From CAWAXW01 sp963786155 (GTDB taxonomy: Bacteria > Actinomycetota > CADDZG01 > WHSQ01): a stretch of DNA of 64,000 nucleotides. Each line of letters starts with the position of its first letter. Positions within the stretch are counted from its first letter, which is position 1. Positions 18,897-27,265 of the stretch are shown here, one piece after another. The stretch covers positions 2,232,001-2,296,000 of the forward strand of contig CAWAXW010000006.1 of the NCBI GenBank assembly GCA_963786155.1, given 5' to 3'. The translations under genes were made by a program, and so were the position numbers. The notes below the pieces were generated by a model. That model did not search any database. It was not told where the DNA came from and was given only the letters and a program-made list of their open reading frames with translations.

Positions 18897-19678
18897 CTCG
18901 AGTTCGTGAGCACGTACTGTCCTTCGCGCGTCATGCCGGTGACGGCGTAACCCCTATCAATGGCCCACCCCAAAGCTCCGCGCAGCGCCACTCGCCAAGC
19001 CGCTGCGTCCTCGGGCTTGTCCCGGCGAACCTCCAGTATGTCTCTAGGGATCGACGCAAGAAGGACGGGCGCTTCCTGTCTAGTCAGTATGGGAAAGCCC
19101 GCCGCATCCGCGTCCAGCAGGAGCGCGGCCGATGTGTCGAGATGCGAGGCAGCATGACGGCCCTCGGAGGCATCCACTGCGCGGTGGGAAGCGAGAGGCC
19201 ACGCGACGAGACATCGATCCGACTCGTCGTCGCGATTGATGACGTCGTCCAACTCGCCGTAGAAGTTCTCGTGGTACCCGACGATCTCGGCCCCCAGCTT
19301 TGCGATGTTGAAGTATCCGTTTCGTCCGACGAGAGGGTCGAAGGTCCAGGTGATCTCATCGAGTCCGCGCGCCAGAGCCCAAGCGCGTTGGTGCTGCTTG
19401 AGAGCAAAACCCACGCTGCGCCCTTGGAGGGAAGGTGCGACTCCCGTGATGTGGGAATGGAGGTGGACCCGCCTCGTGTCCTGTCCGAGGAAACCAGCCG
19501 ATGCGCCGACCAGCTCGCCCTCCCGGAAGGCTCCTGCGACGTAGTTGCCACTGTGCGCGAATGCCGTCAGAAGGGTCGTGGGCATGACGGGCTCGGCTCC
19601 ATTGGAGGCCCAGATCTCGGAGAAGAGCCGGTTCGCCGCGCTCAACTCCTCGCCCGAGGCGAGCACTTGAATCGCCAC
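18893..19678 (-). CDS. GNAT-family N-acyltransferase (COG3375-like)
   Basis: About 261 residues. Family features: LFSEIW, GNYVAGAFREGELVGASAGFLG, LHSHITGVAPSLQGRSVGFALKQHQRAWAL (the acetyl-CoA pyrophosphate-binding segment is QGRSVG) and ITWTFDPLVGRNGYFN. This subgroup is commonly linked to N-succinylamino acid racemase and is thought to acylate amino acids. The downstream racemase overlaps by four bases. GTG 19678 is the only in-frame start before a stop, although coding-like sequence continues upstream, so the N-terminus may be longer and hidden by an indel. Confidence 0.8.
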   Translation of the reverse strand: MAIQVLASGEELSAANRLFSEIWASNGAEPVMPTTLLTAFAHSGNYVAGAFREGELVGASAGFLGQDTRRVHLHSHITGVAPSLQGRSVGFALKQHQRAWALARGLDEITWTFDPLVGRNGYFNIAKLGAEIVGYHENFYGELDDVINRDDESDRCLVAWPLASHRAVDASEGRHAASHLDTSAALLLDADAAGFPILTRQEAPVLLASIPRDILEVRRDKPEDAAAWRVALRGALGWAIDRGYAVTGMTREGQYVLTNSR

Positions 19679-19845
19679 ACCCGAGTTCGCCGCGGCGTCC
19701 TTCGCGGCTTTGTCCGCCCGGGCGACTAGCGAGGATCAGATGCAGTTGTCATGTGCATCGGGCCACTGTGTCATGCCGGCGAGCCCCGCTGATTGTCCGG
19801 CTCACACAATGCTGGTGGCCGGTTTGGTCCCAGAGTCCCAAGCCG

Positions 19846-21256
19846 CTATCGGGGCAGTGGGGTGCGGCGGAGGAGCCGCCCTCCCAGCCGGAACCAGCGC
19901 ACCCGCCCGCGCCCGTCACGAACGAAGTCGGCCTTGAAGCCGTCGAGCCGCCCGCCCTTGATCACGACTCGATCCTCGTCGTAGAGCTCGAGGCGGAAGG
20001 GGGGAAGACCGGGGTCTTCGCTATCCGGACCGAGCGCCTCGAAGCTCCCTTTGAGCCCCCGGCCCTGCACCTTGAGGTCGACCGCGAATGTCTTGAACCC
20101 GTCCACGAAACGGCCTTCGTAACGGTCGTAAGGCGCGGTTCCGTTCTGCGCGCTGGGCACGGGCGCCGCTCTTGTCACTCCTACGAACTGCTCCAGGGCC
20201 TTTTTCACGACCGGGTTGTAGACCTCGATGCCGCGCGTCGAATTGGTGAGAACGGTTACCGCGAAGTCATGCTCCGGCACCATCGCGAACGCTGAGAGCT
20301 GTCCGTGAGTCGTGCCTCCGTGAGCGACGATCCGAACGTCGCCGATATCTTCCAGCAGCCAGGAAAGCCCGACGGCATCCGCGATGCCTCCAGCCGGGGC
20401 CTGGTCGCGCTGCATCTCTTGCATTGAGGACTTCCTGAGCAGCCGGCGTCCATCGGGTCCGCGCCCATCACCCATGTTGAACCACGCCCAGCGCAACTGA
20501 TCGATGACGTCGGCGATGATGCCGCCGGCCGGATTGGCGTTCCTCGGGATCGCCCAGGGACGCGGCGATCGAGTGAGCACGCGAGCGGAAGCTCTTGGCC
20601 ACATGACCGGCCGATACCCGGTAGACGATCGCCTCGTCGGCAAAGAAGAACGATCGGGTCATCCCCAATGGATCCAAGAGGAGCTCTTTGATGGCGGTCT
20701 CGTATGGCTGCCCCGTGACTTTCTCGAGCACCCTGCCGGCGATGTAGAAACCGGCGTTGTTGTAGTGCCAGGTGGAACCGAGCGCGGTGAGCTGCGGAAC
20801 CTTCGTCAACTGCCTGATAACCAGGTCGAGCGCGTCGTCTCCCCGTCCCGTTTCGGTGAAGTAGTCCCCCACCCAGCCTCCGGTGTGGGTCAGCAAATGG
20901 CGCAGCGTCACCTTTCTGGTGACGTCTGCGTCCTTGAGCTTGAGGTCGCGGAGATAACGGCGGACGGGTGCGTCAAGGTCCAGCTCTTTGCGCTCGACGA
21001 GGCGCATGACGGCGGCAGCGGTGTACGTCTTGGTGGTCGAGCCGATCTGGAACAGCGTCTCCTCGTCAACGGGCTCCGGTGCTTCGACGCTGGTGATGCC
21101 GAATCCCTGGGCAAAAGCCCGGCCCCGGTGGAGGATCCCGACGGCGACGCCGGGCGCGCCGGTCTCCCGCATGCGAGCACGCACGAAGCGGGCCAGGCTC
21201 GGTTCGAGCTTGCCGGTCCTGAGACGCTTGGGTGCCGCTTTGGCCGAGGGCATCAA
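19846..21256 (-). CDS. Beta-lactamase-fold serine hydrolase, one frameshift
   Basis: Class C beta-lactamase / penicillin-binding-protein-like hydrolase. SxxK (FQIGSTTKTYTA), YxN (WHYNNAGFYIAGRV) and the C-terminal HGG (RIVAHGGTTHGQLSAF) are present. The frame changes near 20580, where KSFRSR joins LTRSPRPWAIPRNANPAGG; repaired length is about 470 residues. It overlaps the stop of its upstream paralogue (TGATG), and both run divergently from a TetR gene. There is no signal peptide, so an intracellular esterase or peptidase acting on a small ester or amide is likelier than antibiotic defence. Confidence 0.8.
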
Positions 21257-22661
21257 GACACTCCGGCAGGGACATCACCCGTGCGCACCGCGAGGCGGCC
21301 GCCGACATGCACGCTCTTGATGGTGCCGTCGTCATCTCGCACGAAGTAACCCTTCATACCCTTCGCGGGCCCGTCGGTGATGATGTAACGGTCGCCCTCC
21401 CCCTCCAGCAGCCCTAGGGAGAACGGTGGCGAGGGTGGGGGCTCCTCCTCGCCGGCCTCGAGCAACTGCTTGATCATTTCGGGCTTGACTTCCACCTCGA
21501 GAAGAAGTCCTCCCGATCGCACGGTGAGTTGCGCGGTCACCGCGAGCGTCTCGTAGGTACCCGCGTACTGAACGAGCTCGGCATCGTCGAGCTCGAGCGG
21601 TACTGGGTCCTCTTCGACGATGCCGAGGTAGGTGTGCAGCGCCCACTTGAGTAGCTCTTCGTTGAACTGCGGACCGTTGGGTCCACAGTTGGTGAGACAG
21701 GCGATGGCGAAATCACGTTCCGGAACCATGACGAACATGCAGTGGTGACCGATCGTGTCCCCGCCATGGGCGACGAGCCTTACCCCCTCGACGTCGCTCA
21801 GCATCCAGGCGATGCCGACCGCATCCCCAAGAGCGCTTCCCGGCGTCTCCATCGTGGGTTGCTGCATCTTCGCGAGCAGTTCCTGCGAGAGAACGCGAGT
21901 GCCACTCGACGCCTTGCCGTCCCCGAGGTGGAACCGAGCCCAAGCGAGGAGATCGCCGATGTTGGTCGATATACCTCCGGCCGGCCAGGCACCTCGAGGG
22001 AGTGCCCACGGCCTCGTGACCGTGATCGTGCCGTCGGGCTTCTGGTTGTGCCCGATCGCGAACCGGCGCGTCATGATCTCGTTGGGGAAGAAGAAGCTGT
22101 GCTCGAGGCCCAGGGGCTCGAAGATCAACTCTTTCATGGCCTCTTCGAACGTCTTGCCGGTTACCTTCTCGATAACCCGACCCGCGAGCGCAAGCGACGC
22201 GTTGTTGTAGGAGACGGTTTCCCCGAGCGGAGTGATCTGATCGAGCTCCGCCATGTTCTCTACATACTTCTCGAGCGCATCGTCCCCGTCGCCCGTCGGC
22301 TTCATTAGGTCTCCCGACCAGCCCGCGGTGTGGTTGAGGAGATGCAGGATCGTGACGCGCTGCGCAACGTCCTCGTCCTTCAGCCGAAGCTCGGGCACAT
22401 AAGTGCGGACGGTTGCGTCCAGATCGACTTTCCCCTGCTCGACCAGTCGCATGATCGCGGTCGCCGTGAACGTCTTGCCCGTCGAGCCCGACTGGAAGAG
22501 CGTGTTCTCTTCGACTTCGAGCGGCTGCTCGATACCGGTGATCCCGTGGAATGCGTACTCGTCGGTGCCCTCGTTGTAGATCCCGACGGCCATGCCAGGA
22601 TCTCCAGCCTTTCTCCGCCTTCCGAAACGAACTTCTGAAGTTGCCCGTCGCTCATCGCCAT
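21253..22661 (-). CDS. Beta-lactamase-fold serine hydrolase (paralogue), one frameshift
   Basis: Close paralogue of the next gene: SxxK (FQSGSTGKTFTA), YxN (VSYNNASLALAGRV) and HGG (RLVAHGGDTIGHH). The C-terminal beta domain (YAGTYETLAVTAQLTVRSGG...YFVRDDDGTIKSVHVGGR) matches esterase EstB-like proteins. The first 17 residues (MAMSDGQLQKFVSEGGE) are in a different frame; a missing base near 22611 explains this. Start ATG 22661 is just downstream of the two TetR palindromes, so repression by the divergent TetR protein is very likely. Confidence 0.82.
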
Positions 22662-22688
22662 CGCCGTCCTTTCGAGCCCGAGTGTCGT

Positions 22689-22702
22689 ATACTGCTCAGT
22701 AT
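22689..22702. promoter_or_regulatory. TetR operator half 1 (palindrome ATACTG-CT-CAGTAT)
   Basis: Perfect 6-2-6 inverted repeat in the 98-bp gap between the divergent hydrolase operon and the TetR gene. It shares its arms except one base, and the CT spacer, with a second palindrome centred 19 bp away. Two such sites at about two helical turns fit two TetR dimers. Confidence 0.75.
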
Positions 22703-22707
22703 GTGGG

Positions 22708-22721
22708 ATACCGCTCGGTAT
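22708..22721. promoter_or_regulatory. TetR operator half 2 (palindrome ATACCG-CT-CGGTAT)
   Basis: Second perfect 6-2-6 inverted repeat, same orientation and spacer as the first. Placement would block promoters in both directions, giving autoregulation of TetR and control of the hydrolase pair. TetR is followed after 9 bp by the transporter cluster, which may share this control. Confidence 0.75.
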
Positions 22722-22747
22722 GTCAATCGGATGTATGTCAATCGGAG
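22719..22747 (+). repeat. 13-bp direct repeat, period 16
   Basis: TATGTCAATCGGA occurs at 22719-22731 and again at 22735-22747, overlapping the end of the second palindrome and running up to the TetR ribosome site (GGAGGGG). It may be part of the operator or of a promoter, or a slippage duplication. Confidence 0.6.
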
Positions 22748-22759
22748 GGGCCGCGCCTG

Positions 22760-23362
22760 ATGGCTTCTCGAGTCGGTCTAAGCCGCGGAGAACGCAAGGC
22801 CCAGACGCGGGCGGGGATCGTCGCGGCCGCCACGCGGCTGTTTGCCGCCGCGGGGATCGAAGCGACGTCGCTCGATCGCATCGCCCAAGAGGTGGGCTTG
22901 ACCAAAGGAGCGGTGTACTCCACCTTCGAGGGCAAGGACGACCTCGTCGAGGCGGTCCGCGAGGAATCGAGGCTGGAATTGGGCATCGATCCTCTATTGA
23001 GGGAAGACCTCACTTTGCGCCAGAGGTTGCGGCTGATGGCGCTCGACTACCTCCAGATCCGCAAGAAGGTGACCCGGGAGCTGGTCTTCATCGACCTCGA
23101 GATGTACCTCTACGCCCAGCGGCACCCTTCGGTCCGCAAGAAAGAGCTCGTGGAGCTGCGCGGAGTGATGCAAGAGGGGGCCGAGAAGCTCGAGATGGTT
23201 GCCAAGAAACGAGGAGAACCGCTCCCGATGCCGGCCGAGGATTTCATCAACGCTCTCGCAGCGCTCGTTTCGGGCATAGCCAAGTGGCAGGTGCGAGATC
23301 CCGACAGCATCTCCGACGAGTCCATCGTGCAGCTTTTCGAAGCCATTGCGGGCTCGGGATAA
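22760..23362 (+). CDS. TetR-family transcriptional repressor
   Basis: A 200-residue regulator. The N-terminal HTH (about 12-58) reads RAGIVAAATRLFAAAGIEATSLDRIAQEVGLTKGAVYSTFEGKDDL, split across the usual three helices. The C-terminal ligand domain is helical and acidic. ATG 22760 is chosen because GGAGGGG lies nine bases upstream; the frame is open further back without a better start. It is divergent from two serine hydrolases across two palindromes. The next gene begins nine bases after its stop, so it may head the transporter operon and respond to its substrate. Confidence 0.88.
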   Translation: MASRVGLSRGERKAQTRAGIVAAATRLFAAAGIEATSLDRIAQEVGLTKGAVYSTFEGKDDLVEAVREESRLELGIDPLLREDLTLRQRLRLMALDYLQIRKKVTRELVFIDLEMYLYAQRHPSVRKKELVELRGVMQEGAEKLEMVAKKRGEPLPMPAEDFINALAALVSGIAKWQVRDPDSISDESIVQLFEAIAGSG

Positions 23363-23371
23363 CGTAGAGAG

Positions 23372-24415
23372 ATGTCGGCTCGGGCGATGGCGATAAGGGT
23401 TCTGAGTGTGTTCCTCGCGTCCGCGTTTCCCTTGATCGCGTCGGTTACGTCTCGAGCCGCGACAACCACCGGCAAGATCGAGGTGACTCCGTCCACGGAG
23501 GCCTGGTACAACGAGCCACCGCCCTGCGTCGGATTCATCGATTGCTCCGCGCTCCCCCCCTCGAGCCCCTATCCCGAAGACACATTGCACGTCGCGCTTT
23601 CGGGGGGAGAGGAGACGGCTCGAACGTACCTCGAGTTCCCGCTTTCGCTTCCGCTCGGAGCCGTCCTGGATGAAGGGATCCTGACGCTTCCGGTCGATAC
23701 GGAGCCCGCCAACGGAAGCGTGACGCCCGAGCAGGCAGACTTCGTCGCCTGCCTGTCGTCGACGAAGTTCGAGGCCACGCGCGGCTCGTTCGAGAAGCCA
23801 CCCGACATCAAATGCGAGGTCCGTAAGTCGGGCATCTACTCCGAGAAGCGCGCGGTCTTCGAAGTCGACCTATCCCGCTTCATCGAGGAGTGGGACACGA
23901 GCAAGGTTGCGCTTGCCCTCGTGCCTTCGCCCAAGGCGCTCGAAGGGACGGGGACCTGGCACGTCGTGTTCCCCGCGATGGGTCCCGAGACCGACGATCC
24001 TCCTGAGCCTGGTGCCGAGAAGGATCCGATCACGGCGACGTTCAGATACACCGTCGACGAGGACGCCGAGGATGCGATCGGAACCGAGTTCGATTTCACC
24101 ACCGAGGGTGCCGCGCCCCCACCTTCTACCGGGGGTGCCTCGAGCGACTTCGGTTCGAGCTCGCTGCCCGGCTTCGACCAGTCGGCTCCGATCGGTGGCA
24201 CCGGCTCGACCGCCGACACCGGCGTACCCGGGCCCGTGGCCGCCGCGGACGCCTCGGCTCCCCAAGCGGCACAGCCGGTCGCCGCCTTCCTCGAGGGCTT
24301 CGCCGGACGCGGCTTCGCCTACCCGGTCATCTGGGCTCTGCCGCTGCTCCTTTTGGTGGGCCTGGGCGCCATCGGCCGCTCTCTCACGAAGGACCTCTAT
24401 CTAGCGGACGACTGA
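23372..24415 (+). CDS. Exported, membrane-anchored surface protein (DNRLRE-like ectodomain)
   Basis: About 347 residues. N-terminal signal peptide (IRVLSVFLASAFPLIASVTSRA), then a beta-rich ectodomain resembling DNRLRE/TGF-beta-propeptide-like modules (ARTYLEFPLSLPLGAVLDEGILTL, FEVDLSRFIEEWDTSKVALALVP). A Pro/Gly/Ser/Ala-rich stalk of roughly 80 residues follows, and a C-terminal transmembrane segment (YPVIWALPLLLLVGLGAIG) with a short basic/acidic tail. It would present a ligand- or wall-binding head outside the membrane. It sits just after the TetR gene and at the head of the fused ABC/MFS transporter genes. Domain assignment is tentative. Confidence 0.65.
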   Translation: MSARAMAIRVLSVFLASAFPLIASVTSRAATTTGKIEVTPSTEAWYNEPPPCVGFIDCSALPPSSPYPEDTLHVALSGGEETARTYLEFPLSLPLGAVLDEGILTLPVDTEPANGSVTPEQADFVACLSSTKFEATRGSFEKPPDIKCEVRKSGIYSEKRAVFEVDLSRFIEEWDTSKVALALVPSPKALEGTGTWHVVFPAMGPETDDPPEPGAEKDPITATFRYTVDEDAEDAIGTEFDFTTEGAAPPPSTGGASSDFGSSSLPGFDQSAPIGGTGSTADTGVPGPVAAADASAPQAAQPVAAFLEGFAGRGFAYPVIWALPLLLLVGLGAIGRSLTKDLYLADD

Positions 24416-24526
24416 ACAAGGGCAGGCCGGGGCGGGCGTTCCCCTCGTGCTCTTGGACAGCGGAACCATCCTGTATTGGTCGCACGCTACAAACGGCCCC
24501 AGCCGGGCGGATGGAAGACTTCGGCC

Positions 24527-25048
24527 GTGAATCGCAGGCCGGCGCTCTGGATCCTCCTGGCCCTGGCAACGCTCGTCCCGGCCTGTATCCCCGAGGGTCT
24601 CGCCTTCGTGGAGGACGACCGCGTCGAGATCGTTGCGCCCGAAAGCCACACCGAGGTCGACCTGCCGGTGACGATCGAATGGACCGTTGAGGACTTCGAG
24701 GTCACAGGTCCGGGCGCCGGCACCGGTGAGGATTCTGGCTACTTCGCAGTGTTCGTGGACACGCCGCCCGTCCCGCCGGGCGACCCGCTCGAATGGATCG
24801 CCCGCGACGACAAGCGCTGTGAGAACACGCCCGGCTGTCCCGACGAGGTCTATTTCGCCGACCGCAACGTTTTCTCGACGACCGAAACAGAGTTCACAGT
24901 CGAGCACCTCCCCGACATGGAGACCGCCACCGGTCACGAGATCCACGAAGTGACCATCGTCTTGCTGGACGAAACGGGGAGACGCATCGGCGAAAGCGCG
25001 TGGCACATCACGTTCTTCTTTCAGCGAGCCCAAGAGGACCTCGGATGA
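24527..25048 (+). CDS. Lipoprotein of unknown function in the transporter operon
   Basis: GTG 24527 gives VNRRPALWILLALATLVPAC, a signal peptide ending in a lipobox (LVPAC, Cys20). An in-frame TTG at 24476 would add 17 residues before the signal and is less likely. The mature part (about 150 residues) is acidic and Ig-like: DDRVEIVAPESHTEVDLPV resembles the opening strand of a beta-sandwich, with a Cys pair in KRCENTPGCPDEVYF. Its stop overlaps the start of the MFS-ABC fusion (ATGA). It may be an accessory extracellular subunit. Confidence 0.65.
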   Translation: MNRRPALWILLALATLVPACIPEGLAFVEDDRVEIVAPESHTEVDLPVTIEWTVEDFEVTGPGAGTGEDSGYFAVFVDTPPVPPGDPLEWIARDDKRCENTPGCPDEVYFADRNVFSTTETEFTVEHLPDMETATGHEIHEVTIVLLDETGRRIGESAWHITFFFQRAQEDLG

Positions 25049-27265
25049 GCGACCCGGTTGACGAGCCGACGGCGGCGCCCGAAGAGCTCGTAGACGATCT
25101 CGAGAGCGCGGCGGCCCGCATCCGGGACACCGCCCGGCGCCAGGTCGGCGTCACGGGCGAGGAGAAGGCCGAACCTGTGCGGAAGGTTCTGCGGGAAGAA
25201 GGAGCGTCGCTCTACCCGTTGGTCGCGATCTCGTCACTCGGTCTCGCCAACTACTTCCAGGGATACGCATTCTTTGCTCTCGCTCCCGACATCAGCAGGA
25301 CCCTCGGTTTGGGCATCGGAACCATCGCAGCGATAGGGGCGTTGGACACCATCGCGCAGGTGGTCGCGCCCTTCCCGATGGCGTGGCTCACGCATGGCAA
25401 GGCCAGGCGAGCCCTGCTGGCCATCTCCACGGGGATCGTCTGGAGTCTTCTCACCTTCTATCTCGGGTTGGTCACCGGCGCCGCCGCGTCTGGCCTTCGT
25501 TCTGCTCGTGGACGGACTGACTTCGGGGAGCGTGCAGGCACTTCACCTGCCGCTCATCACGGATAGCTATCCGCCCAGGGCGCGCGTGCGCGCGACGGCC
25601 GCATACTTCGCGTTCGGCAATGCGGGTGTGCCGGTCATCGTCTCGGCTCTGTTCGTCGTGGTTCTCACCGGACCGCTCGGTTTGACCTGGCGCGGCGTCT
25701 TTCTGGTCCTAGGGGTTGCATCGCTCGCGTTCACCGCCGTGGCCTTTCGGCTGAGAGACCCGGGATTCGGTCGCTTCGACACCGACCGGATCCGTCAAGC
25801 GGTACACGAAGACCATCACGAGGCCGCCGGTCTCCACCAGGATGACGTCGAGCTTCGTTTCTTTGAAGTGATGCGCCGGCTCCTGCTGATCCCCACCCTT
25901 CGGCGGCTTCTTGCGGGCGCGATGGTTTTCGGCATCTTCACGATCCCGCTCAACACCTTCCTGTCGTTCTTCTTGGATCTCGAGGTGGGCCTTGACTCGA
26001 CTGCCCGTGCGTTGTTCTTCGCCGGGACGTCTTTGGCTGGTGTGATCGCGCTGGCCCTCTTCGCCAAGCGCGGGGAGGCGCTCTTTCAGAGAGACCCCAG
26101 CAAGGGCACGGTCGTAGCGGCCGTGGCCCTCTTCCTTGCAGTCCTCTTCTTCGCTCTCGCCACCTTCATGCCCACCCCCGCGACCGTCTTCGTCGTTCTG
26201 TGCGGAGCGTTCGCCGCCCAAGCCGTCTTCGCGCCCCAGCTGTTCGTTATCGGACTCTCGCTCGTGGAATCTCACTGGCGTGCCGCCTTCGCTGCTCTCG
26301 TTGGACTAGCGATCGCGGCCGGCGGGTTCCTCGGCGCACTGTTCCTCGGCGGGCTGGAGCGCCGTTTCGGCGTGGGCGGAGCGCTCGTCGGCGTAGCGAT
26401 CCCCGGCATCACAGCTGCACTCATCGTGGTCACAGCTCGGCATACGGTGATGCAAGACCTCGATCGAATGATCGCCCAGGTCGTTGAGGACGAGGAGATC
26501 GCGCGGATCCGGTCTGCCGGCTCGCATCTCCCGATGCTCTCCTGCCGAAAGGTCGATTTCTCGTACGGCAAGCTCCAGGTCCTGTTCGACGTCGACTTCA
26601 CCGTCGACGAGGGCGAGATGGTCGCGCTGCTCGGTGTCAACGGTGCCGGCAAGTCGACCTTGCTGAAGGTCGTCTCGGGAATCGGACTACCCACCAAGGG
26701 CAGCGTCCGTTACCGGGGGCAGGACATCACATACCTGGACGCCGAGCGGAGGCTGCGCCTGGGAATCACGCAGGTGCCCGGGGGCCGCGCCGTGTTCCCC
26801 CCGCTCTCGGTCATCGACAACTTGCGCGTCTACGGCTATGCGCTCGACCAGAAGGAAAAATCACTCGACGACGCGATCGAGCGCAGCTTCGAAGCCTTTC
26901 CGCGCCTGTACGAGCGTCGCAACCAGCTTGCATCCACCTTGTCGGGTGGCGAGCAACAGATGCTCGGGTTGTGCAAGGCCCTGATACTCGAGCCCAGGCT
27001 CCTATTGATCGACGAACTCTCGCTCGGCCTTGCGCCGGTCGTCGTCGGAGAGTTGCTCGAGATGGTCCGGAAGATCAACGACTCGGGAACCGCGGTCGTT
27101 CTCGTCGAGCAATCTGTGAACATCGCGCTGTCCGTCGCTCGCCACGCGTACTTCATGGAGAGAGGCCAGGTCCGCTTCGACGGCCCGTCTGCCGAGTTGC
27201 TGGAACGCGGCGACCTCCTGCGCGCCGTGTTCCTGGAAGGCGCCGACCAGGGAAGTAGCGCGTGA
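25045..27265 (+). CDS. MFS permease fused to LivF-type ABC ATPase, one frameshift
   Basis: N-terminal half is a Major Facilitator-like permease of about 12 segments (LANYFQGYAFFALAPDISRT near the start), preceded by a 60-residue acidic cytoplasmic tail. The C-terminal 240 residues are a complete ABC ATPase: Walker A GVNGAGKST, Q-loop GITQVPGGRAVF, signature TLSGGEQQML, Walker B LLLIDELSLGLAP and H-loop VLVEQSVNIAL, a clear LivF pattern. The frame breaks near 25490 inside the MFS part; repaired length is about 739 residues. It is coupled to the genes on both sides (ATGA before, GTGA after). An MFS domain covalently tied to LivF is not part of the classic Liv system. Confidence 0.82.
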
